From Lysinibacillus fusiformis (GTDB lineage: Bacteria; Bacillota; Bacilli; Bacillales_A; Planococcaceae): a stretch of 64,000 nt of DNA. Numbering within the stretch: position 1 is the stretch's first letter; each line of letters starts with the position of its first letter. The position numbers and the translations under genes were made by a program. The notes under the pieces are model-generated. The model worked only from the letters and a program-made list of their open reading frames with translations, was not told the DNA's origin and searched no databases. Shown one piece after another: positions 7,353 to 17,000 of the stretch. The stretch covers positions 186,001 to 250,000 of the forward strand of contig NZ_PYWL01000002.1 of NCBI RefSeq assembly GCF_003049525.1, in the 5' to 3' direction.

Positions 7353-8831
7353 ATGAGAAGTATTTCAATGGAACAAATGATGAATTTGAAAATGTTGAAA
7401 TCACTATTTCAACGCTCTGCTGATATAATATTCCAACAGTATAATTTTCAGCAACATACAGTCCATATGATAACCTGTGATGCTATGATAGACGAAGAAC
7501 TCCTTCAAACGGTTGTGGTCGAACGTGTTCAATCCTTATTTAACTGTGGTTCTGATGAAACGTTAGAGGAGCTAATTGAACAGCATCTTCATGTGCCCTA
7601 TTTACAAAAGGTCACTAAGAAAGAGGATATGATTACAAGAGTCTACAAAGGCCATGTCTTATTATATTTTGAGGAAGATCATTTGATTTATTCCAGTGAT
7701 ATTTCAAATAGACCTAATCGTGAGCCGGGGGAAACAACGCTTGAGTTAGTTGTAAAAGGACCAAGAGATGATTTTATTGAAGATGTATTTATTAATATAG
7801 CTTTATTACGAAAACGTTTACCTACGAATTCATTTAGTGTAGAAACATTAGAAATCGGTCAACGCTCTAAAACAACGGTAGCCGTTTTATATATGGAAGA
7901 CATTGTGAATTTAAATATGCTAGAACAAATCCGATTACAATTACAAAAAATTGATACAGATATTGTCGTCAATGGTGATTTACTGATGGAGGCAATTGAA
8001 CAGACGGCTAAAGTTCTACCTAGACATGATTATACGGGAAGACCAGATTTTGCTCTTCAAGCATTAATGAGAGGAAGAATACTAATAATGATCGATGGCG
8101 TTTCCTATGCCATGATTATTCCCGCCAATATTATGCTGCTCTTTAAAACATCTGAGGACAATGAATATCCGGTCATTGTCAGTTCAATGGAACGGGTGCT
8201 CCGAATTTTTGGGATACTGATTAGTATGTTACTTCCTGGTTTTTGGCTAGCCGTAACGACGTATCATCAAGAGCAGCTCCCCTATCTTCTACTTGCGACA
8301 GTGGTTGAATCAAGAACGGGGTTACCGTTTCCAACGATACTTGAAATCATGATGATGCTATTTATGTTTGAAATGTTCCGCGAGGCCAACTTACGCTTGC
8401 CTAGTGCCATCAGTGGCTCGATCAGTGTTGTTGGAGGGTTAATCATTGGAGATGCTGCAATTAAAGCTGGCGTGACAAGCCCTTCGATGATTGTTATCAT
8501 TGCGATTTCAAGCATTGCTGCATTTACACTCGTCAATCAAGCCTTTGTAACAGCAATGAGTATTTTTCGATTAATTATCATTTTATTTTCAGCCTTTTTG
8601 GGTCTGTTTGGATTTTTTATTTCGGTCTTTTTCATTATTATCTATGCAGCAAATATGCGTGTACTCGGTGTGCCCTATATTAATTTTAATGCAGATTTTG
8701 AACAGGGTAATATTGGAAAATCCTTACTGCGTTTATCGCCGAAGGGCTATAGTCTAAGACCGTCCTTCCTAAAACCACAGGACCGGACACGAACGGCAAA
8801 TATTAAATCAAAAAAAGATCAGGGGGTATGA
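7353..8831 (+). CDS. GerA-type spore germination protein, A subunit (orphan)
   Basis: About 490 residues. A hydrophilic N-terminal half of about 230 residues (HMITCDAMIDEELL, GPRDDFIEDVFINIALLRKR) is followed by five or so membrane segments with the family motifs PFPTILEIMMM, RLPSAISGSISVVGGLIIG and TLVNQAFVTAMSIFR. GerA-type receptors sit in the spore inner membrane and sense nutrients, normally as A, B and C subunits in one operon. Here neither B nor C subunit gene is adjacent. The start is uncertain: GAGGAG-like TAGGAG abuts the ATG at 7353, so the ATG at 7368 is also possible. A terminator follows. Confidence 0.9.
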   Translation: MRSISMEQMMNLKMLKSLFQRSADIIFQQYNFQQHTVHMITCDAMIDEELLQTVVVERVQSLFNCGSDETLEELIEQHLHVPYLQKVTKKEDMITRVYKGHVLLYFEEDHLIYSSDISNRPNREPGETTLELVVKGPRDDFIEDVFINIALLRKRLPTNSFSVETLEIGQRSKTTVAVLYMEDIVNLNMLEQIRLQLQKIDTDIVVNGDLLMEAIEQTAKVLPRHDYTGRPDFALQALMRGRILIMIDGVSYAMIIPANIMLLFKTSEDNEYPVIVSSMERVLRIFGILISMLLPGFWLAVTTYHQEQLPYLLLATVVESRTGLPFPTILEIMMMLFMFEMFREANLRLPSAISGSISVVGGLIIGDAAIKAGVTSPSMIVIIAISSIAAFTLVNQAFVTAMSIFRLIIILFSAFLGLFGFFISVFFIIIYAANMRVLGVPYINFNADFEQGNIGKSLLRLSPKGYSLRPSFLKPQDRTRTANIKSKKDQGV

Positions 8832-8846
8832 CCGTTACCTGACATC

Positions 8847-8897
8847 AGACTATAGACAAGCTCAAAAAAATTGGAGTTTGCCTATAGTCTTTTTTTA
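8847..8897 (+). terminator. Terminator of the germination gene
   Basis: AGACTATAG, CAA and CTC pair with GAG, TTG and CTATAGTCT across small mismatches, followed by seven T. Confidence 0.85.
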
Positions 8898-8998
8898 TAA
8901 TTAATTCCACTACGGGAGATGAGCTGTTTCTAATCCACTTTTAAGAACTCCGTAGTGCTGAACGACTATTTCTCCGCATATGAAAGAGAAAGAATAAC

Positions 8999-9036
8999 AA
9001 AAACCATTGAGAGTCATTATCTTCTCAATGGTTTTT
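8999..9036. terminator. Terminator of the histidine kinase gene (usable on both strands)
   Basis: AAAACCATTGAGA and TCTCAATGGTTTT form a 13-bp stem with A and T flanks, between two convergent genes. Confidence 0.85.
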
Positions 9037-9061
9037 GTCTAAAGCTCTCTACATTTTGTAG

Positions 9062-10369
9062 CTATTTGAAAGGAATATGGACGATGGCAGTCGTTTCAAG
9101 ATGTTTCGATGATTCAATCGAAATATCTCCATGATATTTATGGATGATTTCTTTCACAATAAATAGTCCTTGCCCTCGAATTTTCCCATTTTCATGCTTC
9201 TTCGTAGAGAATCCTTGTTTAAAGATTTGGTTTGCGTCTACAATATTCGGTCCTGTATTCGTAATTTTAAATTCATATTGTCCTTCATCAGCTTGACAAC
9301 AAATCATAATTTTACGTTGCCCCTCAGGCAATTCATTCGCAGCATCAATCGCATTGTCAATTAAGTTCGATAGAATCTTGATTAAATCGGTCGTTTTAAT
9401 TTTATTAAAATCGCCCTGAGAGATGGTGAAATCCATATCAATATTATGATTCTGTGCTGTTAGCTTTTTCGTTTGTAATAATATGGATAAACCTGGATGG
9501 TCAATATTTAATTTTAATGATTTAATCGCTTGTACTTCTTTCGACAGTGATGCTAAATATTGTTTTGCTTGATCCGTTTTTTCTAATTGTAAAAGGCCAT
9601 GTAAAACTTGGATATGGTTCGTGAAATCATGACGTAACGATGACACCGAAGTAATCAATGTTTTGATTTCTGCTTGGTAAGTGTCTTCTGTGGCGCCTAC
9701 TTCCTTCGCTACCTCTTTTTGGTACCATCTTTGTAAAAATAAAAAAGAACCAGCAACAATTAAAATAAATACACCATTGAAAATAAAAATAAATAGGTTA
9801 TCTTCAATCACTTTGCCTTTAATACCATTCAATGTATCTGCACTTATATCAATGCCTAGGTAACCGATTATTTGGCCTGTATCATCTTTAATTGGCGCAC
9901 CAACAGATAAATAAGAACCATGGACTGAATCATGGATTACCTCTGTGACATAGGTTTCACCATGATAGGCTTTTTCTACTTGTTTAGCTGGAACAGTACA
10001 AACCTCACCTATTTCAAATCCTTTTTTTAGTTCACTTGGCAGACCCATCACCATTGCTTTTGATACTTTTGGATTATCCACCTGCAATGTATAAACAAAT
10101 AATGCACCTAGCTTTACCCTTGCATCATTTAAGTAACTTCTTACTTCCCAATAATAATCATTTTTTTGCGGATTATTCAAAAATTGCTGATAAGCAATTG
10201 TATCGATGGAAGCAGCAATGGAATTAGCAGCCTCTAGACTTTGATTAGCAATTGATTCTTCAACGGTCTTTTTAATTTTTACATAGGATGTAATGATGTT
10301 TAAACTTGTAAACAAACATAATAAAATGGTGGATAGAATTAATATAAGCTTTATTTTTCGATTTTTCAT
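9062..10369 (-). CDS. Sensor histidine kinase with extracellular Cache domain and Spo0B-type dimerisation helix (orphan)
   Basis: A 435-residue membrane kinase. One membrane segment near residues 7-27, an extracytoplasmic region of about 150 residues with a Cache-like GSYLSVGAPI...GQIIGYLGIDIS pattern, a second membrane segment around 190-210, then the phospho-acceptor motif LRHDFTNHIQVLHGLL, an N box SNLIDNAIDAA and a G box GKIRGQGLFIVKEI. This arrangement resembles CitA/DcuS/MalK-type sensors of small carboxylates, but those have a PAS domain and a neighbouring response regulator; neither is seen here. The signal and partner are unknown. A 22-bp palindrome lies upstream. Confidence 0.85.
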   Translation of the reverse strand: MKNRKIKLILILSTILLCLFTSLNIITSYVKIKKTVEESIANQSLEAANSIAASIDTIAYQQFLNNPQKNDYYWEVRSYLNDARVKLGALFVYTLQVDNPKVSKAMVMGLPSELKKGFEIGEVCTVPAKQVEKAYHGETYVTEVIHDSVHGSYLSVGAPIKDDTGQIIGYLGIDISADTLNGIKGKVIEDNLFIFIFNGVFILIVAGSFLFLQRWYQKEVAKEVGATEDTYQAEIKTLITSVSSLRHDFTNHIQVLHGLLQLEKTDQAKQYLASLSKEVQAIKSLKLNIDHPGLSILLQTKKLTAQNHNIDMDFTISQGDFNKIKTTDLIKILSNLIDNAIDAANELPEGQRKIMICCQADEGQYEFKITNTGPNIVDANQIFKQGFSTKKHENGKIRGQGLFIVKEIIHKYHGDISIESSKHLETTAIVHIPFK

Positions 10370-10391
10370 ATTACTCGGGACTTCCTCATCT

Positions 10392-10413
10392 ATTAATATT
10401 CTAGAATATTAAT
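10392..10413. promoter_or_regulatory. 22-bp perfect palindrome upstream of the kinase gene
   Basis: AATATTCTAGAATATT extended by ATT on the left and AAT on the right is a perfect dyad, 23 bases before the kinase start codon on its transcribed side. It may be an operator; AT-rich palindromes also arise by chance. Confidence 0.4.
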
Positions 10414-10833
10414 TAACTCTATTTTTTGTTTGTAAACCAAACAATGCTTGTTTATCCTACATAAATTAAAACACAAAATCAATATGACTTTAAAATTACA
10501 CACCGTAAACACTAGTTTAATAATCCTTTACAAGAAAGTAAACTAAAAAGGTGAAACAGCATATTTTAAGTCTCATTTCCTATACTCATGGAAAATTCAA
10601 AAAGTTTCTAAAACAAAGGTCACATAAAAAATGAGTGGGTCCCAGTCATATATAATCTTTTCACTCCTATTTGTAGTTAAAGTACTTTATATAAAAATTA
10701 AAAGGAACGAGGATCGGCGACTCCTGCAGAAATCGACAGTTCATTTATTTCCATGTGAAAATAGGGAGCTTTTTTCTATTTGTAAGACATACATTACAAA
10801 GAATAAAGTGATAAAATGAAGGGGATGAAAAAA
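10414..10833. other. Intergenic stretch without a supported gene
   Basis: About 420 AT-rich bases between the divergent kinase and histidine phosphatase genes. The one open frame (10631-10819, plus strand) has no ribosome binding site and no recognisable product. No terminator or known RNA motif was seen. Confidence 0.5.
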
Positions 10834-11382
10834 TTGGAAAAGGATCTCCTGAAATTATTAAAAGAGGGAGGACTTATTTTATATGCAAGACATGGGACTG
10901 CAACAGTTGGTGTAGATCAAGTAAATGGTCTATTTCAAAGTTGTCAGTATCAAAGAAATTTATCCGAACAAGGCCGTCATGAGGCTGTATATTATGGCCA
11001 AATGTTGCGTTATTGGCAAATTCCCATCCTTGCGCCTATCAATGCAAGTCCTTTTTGTCGAACGATTGAAACAGCTCAGTTGGCTTTTCCGAATGTTCAG
11101 GTACAAATAGACCCTTTTTTGTTTGAGATTTTTATGTTAGATGGAAATCTTTCGACTGTTCAACAAAATTCAATTTTAATGGCTTTTCAATCTATGTTGG
11201 AAATGAAACCACCAGAGGGAATCAATAGAGTCATAATTGGTCATAGTTTTCCGAAAAATGTGGGACTAGGGGTCATCCCGAATATGGGCACGGTTATTAT
11301 AAAACCCAAAGGCTTAGGTCAAGGATATGAAATTTTGGGGAAACTGACATTAGAAGATTTAGCAAAATTAGATTCCATTTGA
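10834..11382 (+). CDS. Histidine phosphatase superfamily protein
   Basis: A 182-residue protein of the phosphoglycerate-mutase-like fold. The catalytic RHG motif is in LILYARHGTA near the N-terminus, with later SPFCRTIETAQLAF and the second catalytic histidine in VIIGHSFPKNVG. It removes phosphate from an unknown substrate. I use the TTG at 10834 because AAGGGG lies 9 bases upstream; ATGs at 10816 and 10825 in the same frame have no spaced site. The next gene starts within 15 bases, so it is probably co-transcribed with the GNAT gene. Confidence 0.8.
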   Translation: MEKDLLKLLKEGGLILYARHGTATVGVDQVNGLFQSCQYQRNLSEQGRHEAVYYGQMLRYWQIPILAPINASPFCRTIETAQLAFPNVQVQIDPFLFEIFMLDGNLSTVQQNSILMAFQSMLEMKPPEGINRVIIGHSFPKNVGLGVIPNMGTVIIKPKGLGQGYEILGKLTLEDLAKLDSI

Positions 11383-11395
11383 GATGAGGGAAACG

Positions 11396-12277
11396 ATGAA
11401 TATTAAAACAGTTTCACAATGTACATTAGAGGAAGTATTACGGGCGTGGAACAAAGGCTTTGAAGGATACATTGTGCCCATCGACATGACGGCAGAGATG
11501 TTTTTACAGCGGCTTGTTGGGGAGGGGCTGTCAGTTGAGCACTCCATTGTCGCTTTTGACGATCATGAACCAATTGGTATTGTCATGAACGGCTTTCGAC
11601 ACATGGGTGGCAAGAAAATAGCATGGAATGGGGGCACGGGTATTTCGCCTACTTATCGTGGGAAAGGCGTTTCACGATTATTAATGGAGGAAACTCTAGC
11701 TATCTATGAACGGGAAAATGTTGAAATTGCCACACTGGAAGCAATAAAGGAAAACTCAGTAGCAATTGCTTTGTATGAAAGATATGGCTATGTTATAACT
11801 GATCATCTTCAGTTTTTAAGTGGGGAATATGAGGCGAAGATAGAACATACGTCAGCTATTCGGACTGAAATAATTCGCCCAGAACAATTACCTCATGTGC
11901 CGTTTTATCAGGAAGATGTTCCTTGGCAATGTAGCTGGCATAGCATTAAACAGGGAGAAGCTAGAGTTTTCTATAATGAAGCAAATGATGTGCTCGGCTA
12001 TATGTTATATAAAACAGTGTGGGGGAAACAGGGTGAGTTAGAGCGGGTCATTCTGTATCAATTGGAAGTATTAGAAGAGTATAAAGTCGATTTACTAGCA
12101 CACTTCTTAGCCAGTGTGACAGCTCAGAAGGTGAATATAACCGCCGTTAATTTCCGAGCAAGCAACCCAGCAACGAGCTATTTAGTGGCAAATGGACTAA
12201 AGGTGACGACAGAGCAGGTACAGATGAAAAGCAAATCTAACCATAGTTGTCAACCTAACGAAAATCCAGTATACTAA
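11396..12277 (+). CDS. GNAT family N-acetyltransferase
   Basis: About 293 residues. The N-terminal half carries a classic acetyl-CoA site (GTGISPTYRGKGVSRLLMEE) and the ALYERYGYV end of the GNAT fold; the C-terminal half looks like a second, degenerate GNAT-like domain, ending with ASNPATSYLVANGLKV. The ATG at 11396 follows GAGGG with about 6 bases; an ATG four codons earlier is also open. The substrate cannot be predicted. Sits directly after the histidine phosphatase gene and 25 bases before the DUF2829 gene. Confidence 0.82.
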   Translation: MNIKTVSQCTLEEVLRAWNKGFEGYIVPIDMTAEMFLQRLVGEGLSVEHSIVAFDDHEPIGIVMNGFRHMGGKKIAWNGGTGISPTYRGKGVSRLLMEETLAIYERENVEIATLEAIKENSVAIALYERYGYVITDHLQFLSGEYEAKIEHTSAIRTEIIRPEQLPHVPFYQEDVPWQCSWHSIKQGEARVFYNEANDVLGYMLYKTVWGKQGELERVILYQLEVLEEYKVDLLAHFLASVTAQKVNITAVNFRASNPATSYLVANGLKVTTEQVQMKSKSNHSCQPNENPVY

Positions 12278-12301
12278 TGCGATAATGAATGGGAATAGAG
12301 G

Positions 12302-12532
12302 ATGAAGGACATGACGTTTGAAGAAATATTACCACGCTTAAAAGCAGGAGAAAAAAGTATTCGTGCAGGCTGGGGCGGTGCTGAACTATATGTGAAGCTA
12401 GTTGGTCAAAGCCAACACGATGGAGAGACTTTGAATCCTTATTTTTTAATTAATGTACGCGGAGAAGGGTACACAATGTTCACGCCTACAGTATGTGATT
12501 TATTAGCAGAAGATTGGATTGTCGTTGAATAA
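12302..12532 (+). CDS. DUF2829 / Tad2-like domain protein
   Basis: A 76-residue protein with the DUF2829 pattern: MTFEEILPRLKAGEKSIRAGW near the start, then YFLINVRGEGYTMFTPT, and LLAEDWIVVE at the end. This is the same domain as Tad2, the phage SPO1 protein that sequesters the signalling nucleotide of Thoeris defence. DUF2829 is also common in phage and chromosomal genes of unknown function, so anti-defence activity is only a possibility. The second ATG, three codons in, is an alternative start. It ends just before a terminator and has no phage genes around it. Confidence 0.78.
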   Translation: MKDMTFEEILPRLKAGEKSIRAGWGGAELYVKLVGQSQHDGETLNPYFLINVRGEGYTMFTPTVCDLLAEDWIVVE

Positions 12533-12540
12533 TAATATGA

Positions 12541-12573
12541 GAAGTCATCTCAATTTTGAGGTGGCTTCTTTTT
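12541..12573 (+). terminator. Terminator after the DUF2829 gene
   Basis: GAAGTCATCTCAA pairs with TTGAGGTGGCTTC (two G-U pairs), followed by TTTTT. It ends the phosphatase-GNAT-DUF2829 run. Confidence 0.85.
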
Positions 12574-12588
12574 GTAAGGAGACATGGT

Positions 12589-13344
12589 ATGAAGTTTGAA
12601 GAATATAAAAATAAAACTGTTTTCATTACGGGGGCAGCGTCAGGCATTGGATATGCTCAAGCCCTTGCATTTTTAGAAAATGGTGCGAATGTATTTGGAT
12701 TTGATATAGAGGTACGAGGGTTAGTCCAATTGCAGCAGCAATATCCAGAGCATTTTGCCTATATGGTAGGAAGTGTTTGCAGCCAACAAGATGTGGAACA
12801 GTCATACGAGGCTGCTATTTCTTCATTTACACAAATTGATATTTTATGTAATACAGCAGGCATTTTAGACGGCTTTGCAAAAACGCTAGATACAGACGAA
12901 GCACTGTGGGATAAAATTATGAACACGAATGTCAAAGGAACGTTTTTTGTGACTAATAGAATCTTGTCTCATATGGTTGCACGTGGAGCTGGTACGATTG
13001 TCAATATGGCTTCGATTGCTGGACTTGTTGCAGGTGGTGGAGGAGCGGCCTACACAGCTTCTAAGCATGCCATTGTTGGCTACACGAAGCAACTAGATTT
13101 AGATTACTGTAGAGCGGGAATACGGGCTAATGCAATTGCACCTGGAGCCATTCAAACGCCGATGAATCAGGCAGATTTTGAAGGCGATGGGAAAATGGCG
13201 AAATGGGTGGCAGAGGAAACACCTGCTGGTCGCTGGGCACAACCTCAGGAGGTGGCTAATTTAACCTTATTTTTAGCAAGCTCAGCAGCAGATTATATGC
13301 ATGGCACTGTCTTGCCAATCGACGGCGGCTGGTTGACCAAGTAG
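12589..13344 (+). CDS. Short-chain dehydrogenase/reductase, 3-oxoacyl-ACP reductase-like
   Basis: A 251-residue classical SDR. NAD(P) site TGAASGIG near residue 15, NTAG, catalytic serine in MASIAG, YTASK catalytic pair and the GAIQTPMN segment are all present; the end is GTVLPIDGGW. It has the closest look to the FabG-like group that uses ketone or alcohol substrates, but substrate is unknown. The ATG at 12589 follows AAGGAG by 8 bases. It lies between its upstream terminator and the queT promoter, so it is probably monocistronic. Confidence 0.88.
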   Translation: MKFEEYKNKTVFITGAASGIGYAQALAFLENGANVFGFDIEVRGLVQLQQQYPEHFAYMVGSVCSQQDVEQSYEAAISSFTQIDILCNTAGILDGFAKTLDTDEALWDKIMNTNVKGTFFVTNRILSHMVARGAGTIVNMASIAGLVAGGGGAAYTASKHAIVGYTKQLDLDYCRAGIRANAIAPGAIQTPMNQADFEGDGKMAKWVAEETPAGRWAQPQEVANLTLFLASSAADYMHGTVLPIDGGWLTK

Positions 13345-13346
13345 CA

Positions 13347-13376
13347 TTGTTCATTCAGTTATTCTTCTGCTATAAT
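13347..13376 (+). promoter_or_regulatory. Promoter of queT
   Basis: TTGTTC, 18-base spacer, TATAAT at 13371-13376. Transcription would begin close to 13383, inside the first arm of the P1 stem as drawn, or a few bases earlier. Confidence 0.55.
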
Positions 13377-13378
13377 AC

Positions 13379-13486
13379 GCAAGTAAGTAAAATTGCTTGC
13401 ACTACGGCACTTCATATAGGGCGCTAAGCTCTCTTCCTTTGGTCGTAGTTATTACTAAAATAGCGATTAGCTATTTTACAAAGGAG
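13379..13486 (+). ncRNA. Candidate preQ1 riboswitch, class II-like pseudoknot
   Basis: The leader of queT folds as an H-type pseudoknot that takes in the Shine-Dalgarno. P1: GCAAGTAA 13379-13386 with TTGCTTGC 13393-13400. P2: ACTACG 13401-13406 with CGTAGT 13444-13449. P3: CCTTTG 13436-13441 with CAAAGG 13479-13484, which is the ribosome binding site region. P4: AAAATAGC/GCTATTTT at 13457-13477. This is the topology of preQ1-II (the COG4708 RNA), known mainly from Lactobacillales upstream of the same transporter family. The loop also carries GCTAAGCT. Ligand binding is inferred from topology and gene. Confidence 0.65.
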
Positions 13487-13493
13487 AATAAAA

Positions 13494-14003
13494 TTGAATA
13501 CTTCGATTGTAAAAGATTCAAGCCGTCTGTCAGTAAGTGAGCTGACAAAGATGGCTCTTGTTGCAGCTCTCTATGTTGCTGTAACTGTTTTATTGTCAGT
13601 CATTAGCTTTGGCGCTGTCCAACTACGTTTGTCAGAAATGTTTAATTATCTGGCCTTGTACAATAAGCGCTATGTAGTAGCAGTAACGTTAGGCGTTATA
13701 CTTGCAAATTTCATGTCGCCCACATGGATAGTAGATGTGCCTATTGGTGGGATTGCCACCTTCCTAGTCTTATTACTTTGTAGAAGTATTACAAAGCATA
13801 TCGCTAATGATATTGGAAAAATGGTAGTGACAGCCCTGATATTTGCTGTATCTATGTTTACGGTTGCTGGGCAATTAACTATTCTTTATGACCTTCCTTT
13901 TTGGGCTACATGGTTCACAGTGGGAATTGGAGAATTATTGTCTATGACTGTTGGTGGACTGACAATTTACTTATTAAATAAAAAAATAGATTTGTCTAAA
14001 TAA
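13494..14003 (+). CDS. queT: QueT family queuosine-precursor transporter
   Basis: A 169-residue membrane protein with about five membrane segments after a short N-terminal tail; motifs such as LRLSEMFNYLALYNKRYVV and GVILANFMSPTWIVDVPIGG are typical of the QueT (COG4708) family, the substrate-binding S component of an ECF-type importer for preQ1 or queuine. The start is TTG behind AAGGAG. The ECF energy-coupling subunits are not encoded nearby and are shared in other species. Expression is probably repressed by preQ1 through the leader pseudoknot. Confidence 0.88.
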   Translation: MNTSIVKDSSRLSVSELTKMALVAALYVAVTVLLSVISFGAVQLRLSEMFNYLALYNKRYVVAVTLGVILANFMSPTWIVDVPIGGIATFLVLLLCRSITKHIANDIGKMVVTALIFAVSMFTVAGQLTILYDLPFWATWFTVGIGELLSMTVGGLTIYLLNKKIDLSK

Positions 14004-14033
14004 TTGAATGATTATAGCATGATCCATACAGCA

Positions 14034-14080
14034 AGAAGGGACTCCCATTGGTCGATAAAGCACCATTGGGAGTCCCTTCT
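14034..14080. terminator. Long terminator shared by queT and the stalk-domain gene
   Basis: AGAAGGGACTCCCATTGGT pairs with ACCATTGGGAGTCCCTTCT with a single mismatch, between convergent genes. The T tract is short on the plus strand. Confidence 0.75.
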
Positions 14081-14087
14081 ATTTATC

Positions 14088-17000
14088 CTATTGGTTAACT
14101 TGAGCGTCTATGGACGTCTCACCACTAGTATTATCAGGCTTTGCAAGAAGCTGCACTGAATTGGACGTATTTGATAGTATATAATTTCCTTTGCCCACAG
14201 CTAAAACCTTAGCCACATATTCTGTGGATGGGATGAGTGGTTTACCAAATGCATCCAACTCTATATTTAGACTTTGACTTACATTGGGGAGACCATTCTG
14301 ATAAATTCTAGTACTATTATTATTGTTAATGGCATCACTATCTTTGAAGCTATCTGCTTCATTTTTAGGTAGCATAAACACTCTATATTCCGTTACATTT
14401 TGTCCGTTATTGACCTTGAAGCTAATTGTAATATCGGAATATTTATTAGGACCCTCTTTAAAACTCAGTTGCACATTCTCCATCGTTACAGGTGCTGAGT
14501 GATCCACTAAAGTAATAGAAGAAGATGGGTAGGATAAGGTATACATGGCCTTGGCAGTTCCATTACCTACGGACAATACATACACACGATACTCTTCACC
14601 ATTCGTGATAAGTCTTCCATCTATATCTTTACTATCAGTTGCCAAACTCATACTAGATTGACCTTTATTTATATCTGTAAAATTAGCTACTTTACTAGCT
14701 GCGTTCACATCAAAGCCATTTGCTTTTGATGCGGGTACGACAAGAATGCGGTAACTACCTATATTCGATTCATCAGAAGGCTTCGAGAATGATATTTGTA
14801 AATCTCGACCATCTCCAAAATCACCAATATCGCTTGCAGTAACATTACTTACCGCCTGAACAGCTTTACTTTTACTAAGTGTTATTACAGGCGAAGCGGA
14901 GGATAGGGCATAGGTATTTGGAGAATTCCCATTGGAAACAGTCAGTACATAGACGCGGTAGCTAGTTCCTTCCGTAATATAATTACCACGCACATCCCTA
15001 ATCCCATCCAGCGTTCTAGTTGTAGCGGTATTCCCACCTTTGCTTTCTGTGATGTAATAATTGCTACTATTGGCTTGTGAAAGATTAAAGCTGCTGTAAT
15101 ACGCTGTCGGTACGATTAGAATTCGATAATGATTGACATTTGATTCATTAGAGGGCTTCGTAAATGTTACTTGCACATCACGGCCATCACCATTATCGTC
15201 TATATCTGTGACATTTAGATTGGTTACAGCTTGCACATTAAAGTTCTTATTTAACGTCATTGTAGACGTCGGCGCAGAAAGTGCATTGCTTCCTATGCCA
15301 TTCGCGACAGTTAAAACATAGATACGGTAGCTAGTACCTTCTTTGATCGTATTACCGCGCACATCCCGAGTATTTTCAGATAATGTTTGCTCATACGTAG
15401 ATTTTCCAGATTTGTATACAGTCGTGTAATTGCTGCTGGATACATTACTTGCTTCCGTCAGACTGAAGCTATTGTAATATGCTGTTGGTACAACTAGAAT
15501 CCGATAGTGACTAATGATTGACTCGTCTACAGCTTTATTGAAAGAGACAAATAGGTCACGTCCATTACCATAATCACTTACATCGCTAGCATAAAGATTC
15601 GATACTGCACCTGCATTGCTGCTAAATAGCGTAATCGTATTGGAGACTGAAGACAGCATGTTATTCGCTGAGTTATTTGCTACGGCCATAACGAACACAC
15701 GATAGTTAACTCCATTTTGAATGGGATATCCGTCAGTATCTCTAGCCCCTGAAGAGAGCACCTGAGTAATATTGTAGCCTGTTTTATTTACTTGTGTGTA
15801 ATAAGTGCTAGATAAACTGTTCGCCTTCGTCAATGTAAAGTTCGAATAGTTGTTAGCTCTTACTACAAAAATTCGGTAAGCGTTGATAGTAGATTCATCG
15901 GACACTTTATTGAAACTCACTCTCAAATCTCGCCCATCCCCAAAGTCATTGACGTCATTCACTTGTGTAATAATTGGTGTAGACATTGTATTTTGACTAA
16001 GTGTTACTGATGATGAGCCAGTTGACAGCTTATTTCCTAATGAATTCGTATTACTTACAGATAGAACGACCGCTGTATAAGGTACGTTGTTTTTAATGAG
16101 ATCACCGGCAGTATCACGTGCAGTGGAAGACAAAGTTCCTGTCAAAATACTGCCGTTACTTCCCGATTTATTCACTGTTGTGTAGTAGCTGCTTGATAAA
16201 TTATTTGCAGTGGTAAGATTAAAATTGCTAGCATCCCTAGTCTTTACGATAAACACACGATAATTGGAAATATTATTATCATTTTGCGGACGAGTGAAGC
16301 TAACTGAGATATCGCGTCCATCGCCAAAATCGTTTATATCATTCATTTTCACATTTGTTACCTCTGTAACAGACGACAAATTGGTTAAGGTAATTTTTGC
16401 AGAAGAACTCGATAAAACGCTAGAATAAGAACCTTTCCCAACAGCAAGTATACGAACCACATATGGCTGATCATTTCTAATATAGTCCCCGTCCACATCT
16501 CTTGAATTCTGCGATAAAGTAATAGCACGGTTCGAACCTGATGTAGACACCATTGAATAATTAGAAGGGGAGACTTTCAAGGCAGATGCCAAATTAAAGC
16601 TCTTTGAAGCCTTCAACACCATTACCCGATAATGATCGACGTATGATTCTGTAGATGATCTGGAAAAGCTAACCTCCATGTCACGCCCATCTCCCTGATC
16701 ATTGACATCGCGAACCGATACATTGCTCGCAGGAGAAATACTAATATTGCTTGGTGTGTCATCAGATATAATCGTTACGGTCTGATTTCTTGAGTTCCAG
16801 TCAACTTCCTGACCAAGCGCTTCACTTACGAAGCGGACTGGTACCATTGTTCTGCCTCTTAAAATTTGTGCTGGTACATCAAGTGTAACTGACTGGCCAT
16901 TAATAGTAGCTACCTTCGATTTCATCTTGAGAACTACTGTTGTATCTCCTTTATAACCTGTTACCGTTTGACTCCTTGAATCCCAATTTACACTAGCACC

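Noticed and set aside
10631..10819. 62-codon plus-strand ORF
   Set aside because: No ribosome binding site and no recognisable protein; sits in an AT-rich spacer.
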